Positions 26,193 to 34,857 of a DNA stretch of 64,000 nucleotides are shown piece by piece. The position numbers and the translations under genes were made by a program. Position 1 is the first letter of the stretch; each line of letters opens with the position of its first letter. The stretch is from Shinella yambaruensis (GTDB lineage Bacteria > Pseudomonadota > Alphaproteobacteria > Rhizobiales > Rhizobiaceae). The stretch lies in assembly GCF_022899355.1 (NCBI RefSeq), contig NZ_JALJCK010000003.1, positions 62,001 to 126,000 of the forward strand, given 5' to 3'. The notes beneath the pieces were generated by a model. The model saw nothing but the letters and a program-made list of their open reading frames with translations. It was not told the origin of the DNA and did not search any database.

Positions 26193-27281
26193 CTATCGGG
26201 CGCGCCGCGCCTCCAGCACCTCGGCCGCCTCCAGCAGCGTGGCGAAGAGATAGGCGATCTTGTCGCTGCGCGTATCGCCGTACCAGATCTGCGGCACCAT
26301 CACGCGGAAGCGCGTTTGGAGCAGATCGGCCAGCGCCTCGGTGTCGCCCATCCACTCCAGCATGTCGGCATAGAGGTTCATCACGCTCGGCGCGGGAAAG
26401 CGCGACAGGAGGTCCTCGAAGCCCTGTTTCGCCATGTCCGGATCGCAGAGCGTATCGGCAAGCGCGTGGTCGCCGACATCGGTGTTGGCCTGCTGGATCA
26501 GCGCGTAGAAGCCGAGGCCGAAACGATCCTGCGTCAGCGCCACCGCCCGGCGGGCAAAATCCTCGAGGTCCTGCGCATCGCGCCCCAGCCAGCGCGGCAT
26601 GATCATGCGGGCATGCGATCGGCAGAGATCGATATTGTAGCGATCGAGCTGCCAGGCCTGTTCGAAGCGCGCCGTGAATGTCTCGAAATCGCCGTCATTG
26701 GCCGAGCGGCGGTAGTCGCTCATCCGCCAGCTGAAATTGTCCGGGTCGGCCTGGCTGTCGAGCACGGCGTCCGCCGTCTCCAGCAGCGCCTCGCAGCTCT
26801 GCCGCTGCTCCGCCTGGACGAGGTGCCCATAGGCGGTGCCGCGCTGAACGAAGGCCGCCACGCGCAGCGCATCGGCATAGGTCGCGGCGGAAAAGGCCGA
26901 CGGGCTGCGTTGGAAGAAGGCCCGGAAAGGCTCCAGCATGGCGACATGCGCCGGCGCCTCGTCTTCCGGCAGTTCCAGGAACGGTTCGACGAACCATTCC
27001 TTCACCAGCGAATAGAGCGGCCGGCCGCTTTCCGTGATGACGCCGCTCGCCCGCGCCGCCTCGAAGGCCCGCTGGTAGGCCTCGAAATCGCCGTTGCGCC
27101 AGGCGGAGCGCATGGCGTCGCGCTGCGGCACGAGGGCCGGTATCTCGTCGTGGAGATCGACGAGATAGAGGTCGTAGTCGCGCACCAGCCGCTCTTCCGG
27201 GGACAGCAGTTCCTGCGGCGCGGCGCTCGCCCGACCGAGCATCCTGGTGCGCAGAGCGGCAAGAATATCCTTGAAAACCAT
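26193..27281 (-). CDS. Hypothetical protein, helical-repeat type
   Basis: A 362-residue soluble protein that I do not recognise with certainty. It is rich in Ala, Glu, Asp, Arg and aromatic residues and looks fully helical, with repeated blocks such as AWRNGDFEAYQRAFEAARASG, DGDFETFTARFEQAWQLDR and PDMAKQGFEDLLSRFP, reminiscent of TPR-like or DUF4034-type helical arrays. There is no signal peptide or clear membrane segment. Either ATG 27308 or 27281 could be the start; the second has a slightly better purine-rich leader. It is convergent with the TetR gene and divergent from the DUF1194 gene, so it is a single-gene unit. Confidence 0.7.
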   Translation of the reverse strand: MVFKDILAALRTRMLGRASAAPQELLSPEERLVRDYDLYLVDLHDEIPALVPQRDAMRSAWRNGDFEAYQRAFEAARASGVITESGRPLYSLVKEWFVEPFLELPEDEAPAHVAMLEPFRAFFQRSPSAFSAATYADALRVAAFVQRGTAYGHLVQAEQRQSCEALLETADAVLDSQADPDNFSWRMSDYRRSANDGDFETFTARFEQAWQLDRYNIDLCRSHARMIMPRWLGRDAQDLEDFARRAVALTQDRFGLGFYALIQQANTDVGDHALADTLCDPDMAKQGFEDLLSRFPAPSVMNLYADMLEWMGDTEALADLLQTRFRVMVPQIWYGDTRSDKIAYLFATLLEAAEVLEARRAR

Positions 27282-27465
27282 GTCGATCCGCTTTCTCAGC
27301 CCCGGCATGCCTGCATTCCGCCCGCATGCGGCGGGAACCAGCGGAAGACGGTTGCAGCCGGGCGGCTATTCGCCTGTCATCACCGATTTTTGAAGAGCGC
27401 ATGCCCTTTCCCTCCGCCGGTCGTGATACATTTCCAAACCCCGGATGCACGGATAGGTGACGGCC

Positions 27466-28254
27466 ATGCTGACAACGCTTGCCTTGCTGATGAGCCTGAT
27501 GCCCGGCGCGGAACTCGCCGCCGCGGACCAGGAGGTGGATGTGGAGCTGGTGCTGGCGGTCGACGTCTCCGGCTCCATGGACCTCGAGGAGGCGCAGGTG
27601 CAGCGCGCCGGCTACGTCGATGCCCTGCGCCACCCCGACTTCATCAATGCCGTGCGCGACGGGCTGACCGGCCGCATCGCCATCAGCTATTTCGAATGGG
27701 CCGGCACGATCCGCGACAATTCCCTGGTGCCCTGGCAGATCATCTCCGGCCCGGAGGACGCCGACGCCTTCGCCGCCCAGCTCGAAGCCCGCCCGATCGC
27801 CACGCGCCGCGGCACGTCGATCTCCGGCGCCATCGCCTATGGCGCGCAACTCTTCGATGCCAACGGCTATACCGGCCTGCGCCGCGTCATCGATGTTTCC
27901 GGCGACGGCCCGAACAATTTCGGACCGCCGGTGACGCCGGCGCGCGACGCGGCGACCGCGCTCGGCATCATCATCAACGGTCTTGCCATCATGATCCGCC
28001 CCTCCGCCGCCTACGGCTCGCTCGACAACTACTATGCCAACTGCGTCATCGGCGGCCCCGGCGCCTTCGTGCTGCCGGTGCAGGAGCCGGAGGATTTCGC
28101 CATCGCCATCCGCCGCAAGCTGATCCTCGAAGTCAGCGGCGCCGAGCCGCCCGCCCGCATCATTCCGGCCGCCGGAGAACCGGCCGATTGCCTGATCGGC
28201 GAAAAGCTGAGGCCCAGCTACATGGAGCGCTTCTACCCGGAACTCGACCGCTGA
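27466..28254 (+). CDS. DUF1194 von Willebrand factor A-like secreted protein
   Basis: A 262-residue exported protein. A short signal peptide (MLTTLALLMSLMPGAELAAA) precedes a VWA domain with the metal-ion site VDVSGSMDLEE (D-x-S-x-S type), RRGTSISGAI (the Thr of the site) and VIDVSGDGPNN (the Asp). These match DUF1194, a rhizobial and alphaproteobacterial family. GTG 27457 would add three residues; ATG 27466 has the better spaced GGATAGG ribosome site. VWA domains bind proteins through a metal ion, so a periplasmic assembly or adhesion role is likely, but no partner is visible nearby. Confidence 0.85.
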   Translation: MLTTLALLMSLMPGAELAAADQEVDVELVLAVDVSGSMDLEEAQVQRAGYVDALRHPDFINAVRDGLTGRIAISYFEWAGTIRDNSLVPWQIISGPEDADAFAAQLEARPIATRRGTSISGAIAYGAQLFDANGYTGLRRVIDVSGDGPNNFGPPVTPARDAATALGIIINGLAIMIRPSAAYGSLDNYYANCVIGGPGAFVLPVQEPEDFAIAIRRKLILEVSGAEPPARIIPAAGEPADCLIGEKLRPSYMERFYPELDR

Positions 28255-28352
28255 GCCCTGTTCCACCCGAAACAGCGCCGCCCGGTCCCCCATGCGACAG
28301 TCACCCTACTGGATGAATGGTTCGTCCATTGACTGGTAGAGAGGAGACTGAA

Positions 28353-28583
28353 ATGCGCAAGTTCATCATGTCCGCCGTTGTCGCGACCGTCGCAGCGGTG
28401 TCCTTCGCCGCCCCCTCGCAGGCCGGCGGCTTCTACATCGGCTTCGGCCATGGCTGGGGCGGCCATCACCACGGCTATGTCAGCCACTACCATGGCCATC
28501 ACCGCCATTGCTTCTGGAAGAAGATCAAGCGCTACAACAAGTGGGGACACGTCGTCTACAAGCGCGTGAAGGTCTGCCGTTAA
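28353..28583 (+). CDS. Small secreted Gly/His-rich protein
   Basis: A 76-residue protein starting MRKFIMSAVVATVAAVSFAAPSQA, a clean signal peptide with cleavage near SQA-GG. The mature part has 13 His among Gly and Tyr (GHGWGGHHHGYVSHYHGHHRHC) and then a basic end with Lys and Arg and two Cys. A strong ribosome site GAGGAG lies 7 bases before ATG. It could bind metal ions or be a small structural periplasmic or outer-surface protein; I recognise no named family. An intrinsic terminator follows closely, so this is a one-gene transcript. Confidence 0.75.
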   Translation: MRKFIMSAVVATVAAVSFAAPSQAGGFYIGFGHGWGGHHHGYVSHYHGHHRHCFWKKIKRYNKWGHVVYKRVKVCR

Positions 28584-28624
28584 ACACCGGCACCGGCGCG
28601 GTTTTCCGCGCAGAATCCGCCCTG

Positions 28625-28652
28625 CCCCGGCCGCCTCGCGGCCGGGATTTTT
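28625..28652 (+). terminator. Intrinsic terminator after the His-rich protein gene
   Basis: Perfect 9-bp stem CCCGGCCGC / GCGGCCGGG with a 3-base loop followed by ATTTTT. Placement 40 bases after the stop codon and the T-run make it a classical Rho-independent terminator. Confidence 0.88.
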
Positions 28653-28711
28653 CCGTTACGAAAACACACGGCGTTCGCAACCTATTCCTTTTGAACGGAA
28701 ATCGTGCTTAT

Positions 28712-28729
28712 ATTGAATGAACGTTCAGC
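28712..28729. promoter_or_regulatory. Shared operator site 1, before the Rieske oxygenase gene
   Basis: Core TGAATGAACGTTCA at 28714-28727, inside an AT-rich promoter region, ending 20 bases before the Rieske start codon. The same core is found before the ABC transporter/aminotransferase pair (31644-31657) and before the first FAD oxidoreductase (37584-37597). Outer half-sites TGAA and TTCA are invariant. Binding here would block initiation. The BetI-like TetR encoded at 35969-36667 is the natural candidate regulator. Confidence 0.75.
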
Positions 28730-28747
28730 AAAATACAGGGGAGCGAC

Positions 28748-29944
28748 ATGAACGAGATGATCCGCAATATCAGCGTTCCGAACGACTGGGACAGGAGCGG
28801 ACTTCCCGGCTGGTGTTATCACAGCCCCGCCCTCCTCGAACTGGAGAAGCAGCATGTCTTCCGCGAGCACTGGCAGATCGCCTGCCACGTCTCCGATATT
28901 CCCGAGCCCGGCAACTACCTCGCCATGGACGTCGTCGGCGAGCGCGCGCTCATCCTGCGCGGGCAGGACGGCGCGGTGCGCGCCTTCCACAACATCTGCC
29001 GCCATCGCGGCTCGCGCCTCGTCGCCGACGAGAAGGGCAGCTGCCGCAACGCGCTGGTCTGTCCCTTCCACGGCTGGGTCTACAATCTCGACGGCACGCT
29101 GCGCGGCGCCGCGCGCCCCCGCAGCTTCCCGCCGCTCGACAAGAACGAGTTCGCGCTGAAGGCGCTGGAATGCGAGGTCTGGCAGGGCTTCGTCTTCATC
29201 CGCTTCGCGCCCGGCCCGCAGCCTTCCGTCGCCGAGCTGATGAAGCCCTTCGAGGCGGAGCTGGCGCACTACCGCACCGAGGAGATGATCCCGGCGGGCG
29301 ACATCTGGACCCAGGAGACGCCCGTCAACTGGAAGTCCGTGCGCGACGTCGACAACGAGGGCTACCACGTCGCCATGGCCCATCCCGCCCTGCAGGACCT
29401 CTACGGCTCGACTTACTACGACGAACCCTTCGTCGACGGCCTCTGCCGCTCCTTCGCCACCTACAACCCGCATGCCGGCCGGCGCTGGAGCGTGCGCAAC
29501 TACGTGAAGATCTCGCCGGAAAACCATGCGCTGCCCGAGCGGCTGCGCAAGGCCTGGATCTATTTCGGCCTGTTCCCGAACGCCGTCATCGCCGTCACGC
29601 CGGAGACCGTGCAGTTCTACCAGGAATTCCCGCTCGGTGTCGGCCGGACGCTGCTGCGCGGCGGCATCTATCGCTACCGGCAGGAGGAGCGCGCCCAGCG
29701 CCTCGCCCGCTACCTCGCCTTGCGCATCGACCGCGACACCCAGGCCGAGGACGTGCAGCTCACCGTCTGGTCGAACGAGGCGATGACCTCCAACGCCTTC
29801 GCCGGCTTCTACCTCTCCGACCTCGAATACGGCGTGCGCACCCATCACGACCATCTGCGCAAAGTGCTGCCGGTGGTGACGATGAAGGAGGCGCCGGAGG
29901 AGAAGGCGATGGCGGAGGCCAATGCCGGGCTGCGGCAAGGCTAG
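28748..29944 (+). CDS. Rieske oxygenase alpha subunit (ring-hydroxylating / N-demethylase type)
   Basis: Terminal oxygenase with a [2Fe-2S] Rieske cluster and a mononuclear iron. It has 398 residues. Rieske ligands: Cys84, His86 in ICRHRGSRL and Cys105, His108 in VCPFHGW. Mononuclear iron site: Glu204, His207 and His212 in DNEGYHVAMAHP, with a C-terminal carboxylate expected. Family relatives include glycine betaine and stachydrine demethylases as well as aromatic dioxygenases; the length and the absence of a beta subunit favour an N-demethylase-like single-component alpha subunit. No ferredoxin or reductase gene is in the window, so electron transfer must come from elsewhere. AGGGGA precedes the ATG. 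It opens the island controlled by the shared operator. Confidence 0.92.
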   Translation: MNEMIRNISVPNDWDRSGLPGWCYHSPALLELEKQHVFREHWQIACHVSDIPEPGNYLAMDVVGERALILRGQDGAVRAFHNICRHRGSRLVADEKGSCRNALVCPFHGWVYNLDGTLRGAARPRSFPPLDKNEFALKALECEVWQGFVFIRFAPGPQPSVAELMKPFEAELAHYRTEEMIPAGDIWTQETPVNWKSVRDVDNEGYHVAMAHPALQDLYGSTYYDEPFVDGLCRSFATYNPHAGRRWSVRNYVKISPENHALPERLRKAWIYFGLFPNAVIAVTPETVQFYQEFPLGVGRTLLRGGIYRYRQEERAQRLARYLALRIDRDTQAEDVQLTVWSNEAMTSNAFAGFYLSDLEYGVRTHHDHLRKVLPVVTMKEAPEEKAMAEANAGLRQG

Positions 29945-29974
29945 GTTTCTCCGATAGGCCGTGGGTGCCGCGTG

Positions 29975-30110
29975 GGTCCTCGGGTCAAGCCCGAGGATGA
30001 CGATAGGAGAGAAGCACGGCGGGCAAAAGCGACATGGCCGCATGCCGCACCGCTTGACAGGTGGGAGCCTCCTCCTCCCCACCGTCATCCTCGGGCTTGA
30101 CCCGAGGATC
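29975..30110. repeat. Inverted pair of a 28-bp alphaproteobacterial repeat
   Basis: A 28-base unit with CCTCGGGTCAAGCCCGAGG at its centre occurs at 29975-30002 and, inverted, at 30083-30110, with one mismatch. Each unit is itself a hairpin and the two together form a larger one across 136 bases. It lies between the convergent Rieske oxygenase and aminotransferase genes, where it could end both transcripts. The unit is a familiar small intergenic repeat in alphaproteobacterial genomes. Confidence 0.8.
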
Positions 30111-30142
30111 CGCATCACACCGCAGGCCCAACGCGAAGAGCC

Positions 30143-31567
30143 TCAGCCCTTCCAGAGCCCTTCGCGCGCCAGGTCGTCCATCGTCAGTTCGATCCCCTTG
30201 CGCAGGATCGCCGCCATGTCGTCGATCTGGGCGGAAGTGATGGTGAGCGGCGGCGACATCACGCACATGTTGATGAGCGGGCGCACCAGGAGGCCGAGTT
30301 CCTGGCAATGCCGGTCGATGCGCTTGCCGACCTCCAGGTCGAGCGTCAGCGGGTTCTTGCTGACCCGGTCGGCGACGCATTCCACGCAGGCCATCAGCCC
30401 GAGGCCGCGCACCTCGCCGACCAGCGGCAGGTCCTCCAGCGCCTTCAGGCTCGCCTGGAAATGATCGGTAATGGCACGCGCATGGTCGAGCAGCCCGTCC
30501 TCCAGGATGTCGAGGTTCTTCAGCGCCACCGCGCAGCCGACCGGATGGCTGGAATAGGTCAGCCCATGCGCGAACATCGCCTCCGAATGGTTCGAGCGGC
30601 GCAGTTCCTCGAAGAGGCGCCCGGCGATCATCACGCCGCCGAGCGGGAAATAGCCCGACGTCACGCCCTTGGCGAAGGTGATCATGTCCGGGTCGATGCC
30701 GAAGACGTCCTGCGAGGCGAAGACGTGGCCGAGACGGCCGAAGGCGGTCACCACCTCGTCGGCGATGAAGAGGATGTCGTTGGCGCGGCAGAGCGCGTGC
30801 ATGCGCTTCAGGTAACCGGCGGGCGGCACGATGACGCCGCCGGATGCCATGACCGGCTCGGCGATGAAGGCGCCGATATGTTCCGCCCCCCTCTCCTCGA
30901 TCACCGCGCGGAACTCCTCCACGAGGAAATCGCAGAAGGCCTCGACGCTCATGCCCTCCGGCCGGCGGAACGGATCGGGGCAGGACAGCTTGACGACGAG
31001 ATCGGCGGCGCTGTCCATCCAGTCATGGTCGCGCGGCCGGCCGTTGAGCGAGGCGGAGAGGTACGTCGAGCCGTGATAGCCGCCCTGGCGCGAGACGATC
31101 AGCTTCTTCTCCGGCCGGCCCTTCACATTGTTGGCGAACTGCATGAAGCGCAGCGCCGTCTCGACCGCCGACGAGCCGCCGGTCGTGTAGAAGACATGGT
31201 CGATCCCGTCGGGCGCATGTTCGGCAAGGCGGGCGGAGAGCACGGCGGACGGCGCGTTGGTCGTGTACCAGGGCGAATTGTAGGAGAGCTCCATCGCCTG
31301 CGCGGCCATGACGTCGGCCAGTTGCCTGTTGCGATGGCCGGCATTGACGCACCACATGCCGGCAGGCCCGTCGATCAGGCGCCGGCCGGCGGCATCGGTC
31401 ACATAGATGCCCTCGCCCGCCTCGATGCGCCCGCGCGCCTCCGCGCCGATGGAGCCGGAAACCGGCCAGGGCTGCACCAGATGGCGCTCGGCCAGCCGGG
31501 TGAGTTCGTCGCCGGCCGCCTCGTCGGCACGCCGGTCCTCGTTCGCCGTCTTCGGAATTGCCGCCAT
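30143..31567 (-). CDS. Class III aminotransferase (PLP)
   Basis: PLP enzyme of the omega-amino acid/polyamine aminotransferase group, 474 residues. Key blocks: TTGGSSAVETALRFMQF (phosphate binding), GGYHGSTYLSASLNG, FIADEVVTAFGRLGHVFAS (Asp that contacts the PLP nitrogen), ITFAKGVTSGYFPLGGV (Schiff-base Lys) and HGLTYSSHPVGCAVAL. ATG 31567 is preferred because GGAGAGGGAC precedes it; ATG 31579 adds four residues. It is divergent from the ABC transporter operon across shared operator site 2. In this setting it probably transaminates an amine such as a polyamine or an amino product of the pathway. Confidence 0.92.
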   Translation of the reverse strand: MAAIPKTANEDRRADEAAGDELTRLAERHLVQPWPVSGSIGAEARGRIEAGEGIYVTDAAGRRLIDGPAGMWCVNAGHRNRQLADVMAAQAMELSYNSPWYTTNAPSAVLSARLAEHAPDGIDHVFYTTGGSSAVETALRFMQFANNVKGRPEKKLIVSRQGGYHGSTYLSASLNGRPRDHDWMDSAADLVVKLSCPDPFRRPEGMSVEAFCDFLVEEFRAVIEERGAEHIGAFIAEPVMASGGVIVPPAGYLKRMHALCRANDILFIADEVVTAFGRLGHVFASQDVFGIDPDMITFAKGVTSGYFPLGGVMIAGRLFEELRRSNHSEAMFAHGLTYSSHPVGCAVALKNLDILEDGLLDHARAITDHFQASLKALEDLPLVGEVRGLGLMACVECVADRVSKNPLTLDLEVGKRIDRHCQELGLLVRPLINMCVMSPPLTITSAQIDDMAAILRKGIELTMDDLAREGLWKG

Positions 31568-31641
31568 GTCCCTCTCCATCGATTATTTGCCAGAAAAAAT
31601 CTCGGAACAACGATATGAAAGATTTTGGTTTTCCCAATCAT

Positions 31642-31659
31642 ATTGAATGTTCGTTCAAT
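31642..31659. promoter_or_regulatory. Shared operator site 2, aminotransferase/ABC transporter divergent promoter
   Basis: ATTGAATGTTCGTTCAAT is an 18-base dyad with perfect 6-base ends (ATTGAA/TTCAAT) and contains the core TGAATGTTCGTTCA. It lies 75 bases before the aminotransferase start codon and 170 bases before the permease start codon, in a 261-base divergent intergenic region whose remaining sequence shows no gene. One bound regulator could control both directions. Confidence 0.75.
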
Positions 31660-31828
31660 CAATATTGCAGAAACAGGGCTTGATTTCAACGGGGATTTCG
31701 GCGCATGCTGTCCACCAGGGAACAGCAGCGTGCCCGAGAAGGAGCACGCAGAGGCCGAAAAGGCGCAGGCGCATGGGAACGGGAAATCTCACGCTCTACG
31801 AGAGTTGTCGCGGCGGGAGTTGCGGCCG

Positions 31829-32746
31829 ATGACGGCGGCGGCGTTCGGCGCGCTTGCCGATACGCCCTCCTCCGGGAGGCGCAAGGCCTGGATGCGCAGC
31901 GAGGAGGCCCGCGGCCTCGCCCTGATCTCGCCGACCTTCCTCTATGCACTGGCGCTGCTCTTCCTCCCGGTCCTCATCGTCATCGCCTACAGTTTCTGGA
32001 CCCAGGACTATCTCGACATCGACCGCACCTTCACGCTGGAGAACTACCGGCAGGCCCTCACCGAGCCGATCTACCGTGACCTGTTCGTCCGCTCGCTGTG
32101 GATCTCGCTGACGGTCAGCATCGTCACCGTCGTCTTCTCCTATCCGGTCGCCTGGTTCATCTCCTTCCACGGCGGGGTGCACAAGAACCTCTGGCTCTTC
32201 CTCGTCACCGTGCCCTGCTGGACGAGCTATCTTCTGCGCGTCATGTCGTGGAAGGTCATCCTCGGCTATGGCGGCGTCATGAACACCGGCCTCATCTCGA
32301 TGGGCCTCATCGACAAGCCGCTGACCTCGCTGCTCTACAATTCCAACGCCGTCGTCATCACGCTGGTGCACAGCTGGGCGGCCTTCGCCATCCTGCCGAT
32401 CTACGTCTCGCTGCAGAAGATCGACCGCACGCTGATCGAGGCGGCGCGCGATCTCGGCGACAGCCGCCTGAAGGCCTTCCTGCGCATCACCCTGCCGGTC
32501 TCGCTGCCCGGCATCATCTCCGCCTTCCTGATCGTGATGATCCCGACCGTCGGCGACTATGTCACGCCGCGCCTCGTCGGCGGCAAGGACGGCGTGATGA
32601 TCGCGACCGCCATCCAGGCGCAGTTCGGCAAGGCCGCCAACTGGCCGCTCGGCGCTGCCCTCTCCGTCACGACCATGGTGCTCGTTTCGCTGACGGCGGC
32701 GGCCGTCGTGCTGGCACTGAAGTTCACCGTCAGGAGGATCAGATGA
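31829..32746 (+). CDS. PotB-like ABC transporter permease
   Basis: Inner-membrane subunit of a spermidine/putrescine-type importer, 305 residues. Membrane segments begin at SPTFLYALALLFLPVLIVIAYSF; the permease loop EAARDLGDSRLKAFLRITLPVSLPGI (EAA motif that docks to the ATPase) is intact. ATG 31829 is preferred; the frame extends 68 codons upstream but that part is not permease-like and would run over the operator. The stop overlaps the next start (ATGA), showing translational coupling with the second permease. First gene of a three-gene transporter operon. Confidence 0.92.
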   Translation: MTAAAFGALADTPSSGRRKAWMRSEEARGLALISPTFLYALALLFLPVLIVIAYSFWTQDYLDIDRTFTLENYRQALTEPIYRDLFVRSLWISLTVSIVTVVFSYPVAWFISFHGGVHKNLWLFLVTVPCWTSYLLRVMSWKVILGYGGVMNTGLISMGLIDKPLTSLLYNSNAVVITLVHSWAAFAILPIYVSLQKIDRTLIEAARDLGDSRLKAFLRITLPVSLPGIISAFLIVMIPTVGDYVTPRLVGGKDGVMIATAIQAQFGKAANWPLGAALSVTTMVLVSLTAAAVVLALKFTVRRIR

Positions 32747-33567
32747 GCCTCCTCACGCAGCGCCTGCGCGTCCTTCCGTTCCTGCCGGCCTATGTCGCGC
32801 TCTATTTCCTCTTCCTCTACCTGCCGATCCTGCTTCTGCCGGTCTTCTCCTTCAACGATGCGGCGACGACCACCTTCCCCCTCGCCGGCTTCACCACCAA
32901 GTGGTACGCCTCGCTCGCCGGCAATTCGGTCATGCTGCAAGCGGCCTGGAACAGTCTCGTCGTCGGCGTCGCCGTCTCGCTGCTCTCCACCGTGCTCGGC
33001 ATCTGCGCCGCCCGCGCCATCACGCGCTACCGCTTCCGCGGCCAGAGGGCGGCGGCCGGCCTCATCATGGCGCCGCTCTTCCTGCCGGAGATCATCGTCG
33101 CCGTGTCGCTCTTGATGATCGTGCTCGCGATGGGCGTCGAACTGTCGCTGATCACGGTCATCCTCGGCCAGACGGTGTTCTGCGTGCCCTATGCCATGTC
33201 GGTGCTGGTCTCCGGCTTCGAGGGCTTCGACCGCAGCCTGGAGGAAGCCTCCTACGATCTCGGCGAGACCGCGATCGGCACCTTCCGGCGCGTCACGCTG
33301 CCGGTCGTCGCGCCGGCCATCGTCTCCAGCCTGCTCGTCACCTTCACCATCTCGCTCGACGAGTTCATCCTCGCCTTCTTCCTTTCCGGCACCGAGCCGA
33401 CGCTGCCGGTCTATATCTGGGGGCAGTTGCGCTTCGCGGCGAAGCTGCCGGGCGTGCTGGCGCTCGGCAGCGTCATGCTCGTCGCCTCCATCCTGATGCT
33501 CACCCTTGCCGAGATCCTGCGCCGCCGGGCCGAGCGCCGCACGCAGATGGCATTCACGCTGCCTTAG
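32743..33567 (+). CDS. PotC-like ABC transporter permease
   Basis: Second inner-membrane subunit, 274 residues. It starts at ATG 32743 overlapping the upstream stop by four bases, preceded by AGGAGG. It has six probable membrane segments and the docking loop EEASYDLGETAIGTFRRVTLPVVAPAI. The typical PotC segment SFNDAATTTFPLAGFTTKWY follows the first helix. With PotB-, PotA- and PotD-like genes nearby it completes a canonical importer. Confidence 0.92.
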   Translation: MSLLTQRLRVLPFLPAYVALYFLFLYLPILLLPVFSFNDAATTTFPLAGFTTKWYASLAGNSVMLQAAWNSLVVGVAVSLLSTVLGICAARAITRYRFRGQRAAAGLIMAPLFLPEIIVAVSLLMIVLAMGVELSLITVILGQTVFCVPYAMSVLVSGFEGFDRSLEEASYDLGETAIGTFRRVTLPVVAPAIVSSLLVTFTISLDEFILAFFLSGTEPTLPVYIWGQLRFAAKLPGVLALGSVMLVASILMLTLAEILRRRAERRTQMAFTLP

Positions 33568-33582
33568 AAACAGGAGCCGGAC

Positions 33583-34692
33583 ATGGCCGACCGCCCGATG
33601 ATCGAGATCGCCAACGTGTCGAAGTTCTACGGCATCTACAAGGCGCTCGACGATGTCTCGCTCACCATCGGCGAAGGCGAGTTCTTCTCGCTGCTCGGGC
33701 CCTCCGGCTGCGGCAAGACCACGCTCTTGCGCTCCATCGCCGGCTTCGAGACACCGACGGCGGGCGAGATCTTCATCGACGGCGTGCCCTCCCTCGCGCT
33801 GCCGCCGAACCGGCGCCCGACCAACATGGTCTTCCAGAACTACGCCATCTTCCCCCATCTCGACGTCGCCGAAAACGTCGCCTACGGCCTGAAACGGCTG
33901 AGGCTTTCCGCGCAGGACGAGAGGAAGCGGGTGGGCGACGCGCTCGACCAGGTGCGCCTTTCCGGCCTCGGCCAGCGCAAGGCGCACGAACTCTCCGGCG
34001 GCCAGCGCCAGCGCGTGGCGCTCGCCCGCGCCCTCGTCATGCGGCCGAAGGTGCTGCTGCTCGACGAACCGCTCTCCGCCCTCGACAAGAAGCTGCGCGA
34101 GGAGATGCAGGTGGAGCTGCGCACGCTGCAGAAGGCCGTCGGCATCACCTTCATCCTCGTCACGCACGACCAGTACGAGGCGCTGGCGCTCTCCGACCGC
34201 ATCGCCGTGATGTTCGGCGGCCGCATCGCGCAGATCGCCAGCCCGAAGGAGATCTACCAGCGCCCGCGCACCCGCAAGGTCGCCGATTTCCTCGGCGGCA
34301 TGAATTTCCTGAAGGCGAAGGTGCTGGGAGAACAGGGCAACGCCGTCTCCGTCGACGCCGCGCGCTTCGGCGCCGTCAATCTCGACAAGCCGCAGGGTTT
34401 TGCCGCCACCAACGGCCACGTCACCGTCGGCATCCGCCCGGAACGGCTGCGGCTCCTGTGGGACGACGACCGCGCCCCGCATGAGCTTGCCGGCCGCATC
34501 GAGAACCGCGCCTATTTCGGCGAGGTCACACATCTGACGGTCGGCGTCGACGGTCTGGAACAGCCGCTCTCGCTGGTCGAGACGAACAGTTTCGGCGCCG
34601 ACGACCTGCCGGTCGGCGCTGAGATCCGGCTGGCCTATGATCCGGAGGCGTTCGTGTTGCTGGCGGAGGATCCGCCGGTTACGCGCGTGTGA
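33583..34692 (+). CDS. PotA-like ABC transporter ATP-binding protein
   Basis: ATPase of the importer, 369 residues. Walker A GPSGCGKTT (about residues 40-48), Q-loop VFQNYAIFPHL, signature [15 protein letters not shown], Walker B LLLDEPLSALD and switch LVTHDQ are all present; a C-terminal TOBE-type domain (about 240-365) binds regulatory ligands in the family. It starts 15 bases after the permease stop with AGGAG before ATG. A RIME-like repeat follows and separates it from the convergent binding-protein gene. Confidence 0.95.
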   Translation: MADRPMIEIANVSKFYGIYKALDDVSLTIGEGEFFSLLGPSGCGKTTLLRSIAGFETPTAGEIFIDGVPSLALPPNRRPTNMVFQNYAIFPHLDVAENVAYGLKRLRLSAQDERKRVGDALDQVRLSGLGQRKAHELSGGQRQRVALARALVMRPKVLLLDEPLSALDKKLREEMQVELRTLQKAVGITFILVTHDQYEALALSDRIAVMFGGRIAQIASPKEIYQRPRTRKVADFLGGMNFLKAKVLGEQGNAVSVDAARFGAVNLDKPQGFAATNGHVTVGIRPERLRLLWDDDRAPHELAGRIENRAYFGEVTHLTVGVDGLEQPLSLVETNSFGADDLPVGAEIRLAYDPEAFVLLAEDPPVTRV

Positions 34693-34693
34693 G

Positions 34694-34845
34694 TGGCCCC
34701 TCATCCCGCTGCCGCGACCTTCTCCCCGCAAGCGGGGAGAAGGAAGCTGGTGGTGACGCTTTTGCGATGATCGAAGGAAACCCTGCGGCAATGTCCCTTC
34801 TCCCCGCTTGCGGGGAGAAGGTGGCCGGCAGGCCGGATGAGGGGC
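34694..34845. repeat. RIME-like intergenic mosaic repeat, copy B (inverted)
   Basis: Starts GCCCCTCATCC and ends GGATGAGGGGC, with palindromic blocks around CCCCGCAAGCGGGG and CCCCGCTTGCGGGG. Its right half is the reverse complement of the left half of copies A and C, so it is inserted in the opposite orientation. It fills the gap between the convergent ATPase and binding-protein genes and is likely to end both transcripts. Confidence 0.85.
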
Positions 34846-34857
34846 CGCCGCCCCCTC

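Noticed and set aside
32557-34791. 744-codon open frame on the minus strand opposite the ABC permease and ATPase genes
   Set aside because: It covers parts of three unrelated real genes and the repeat, which a real gene would not do.
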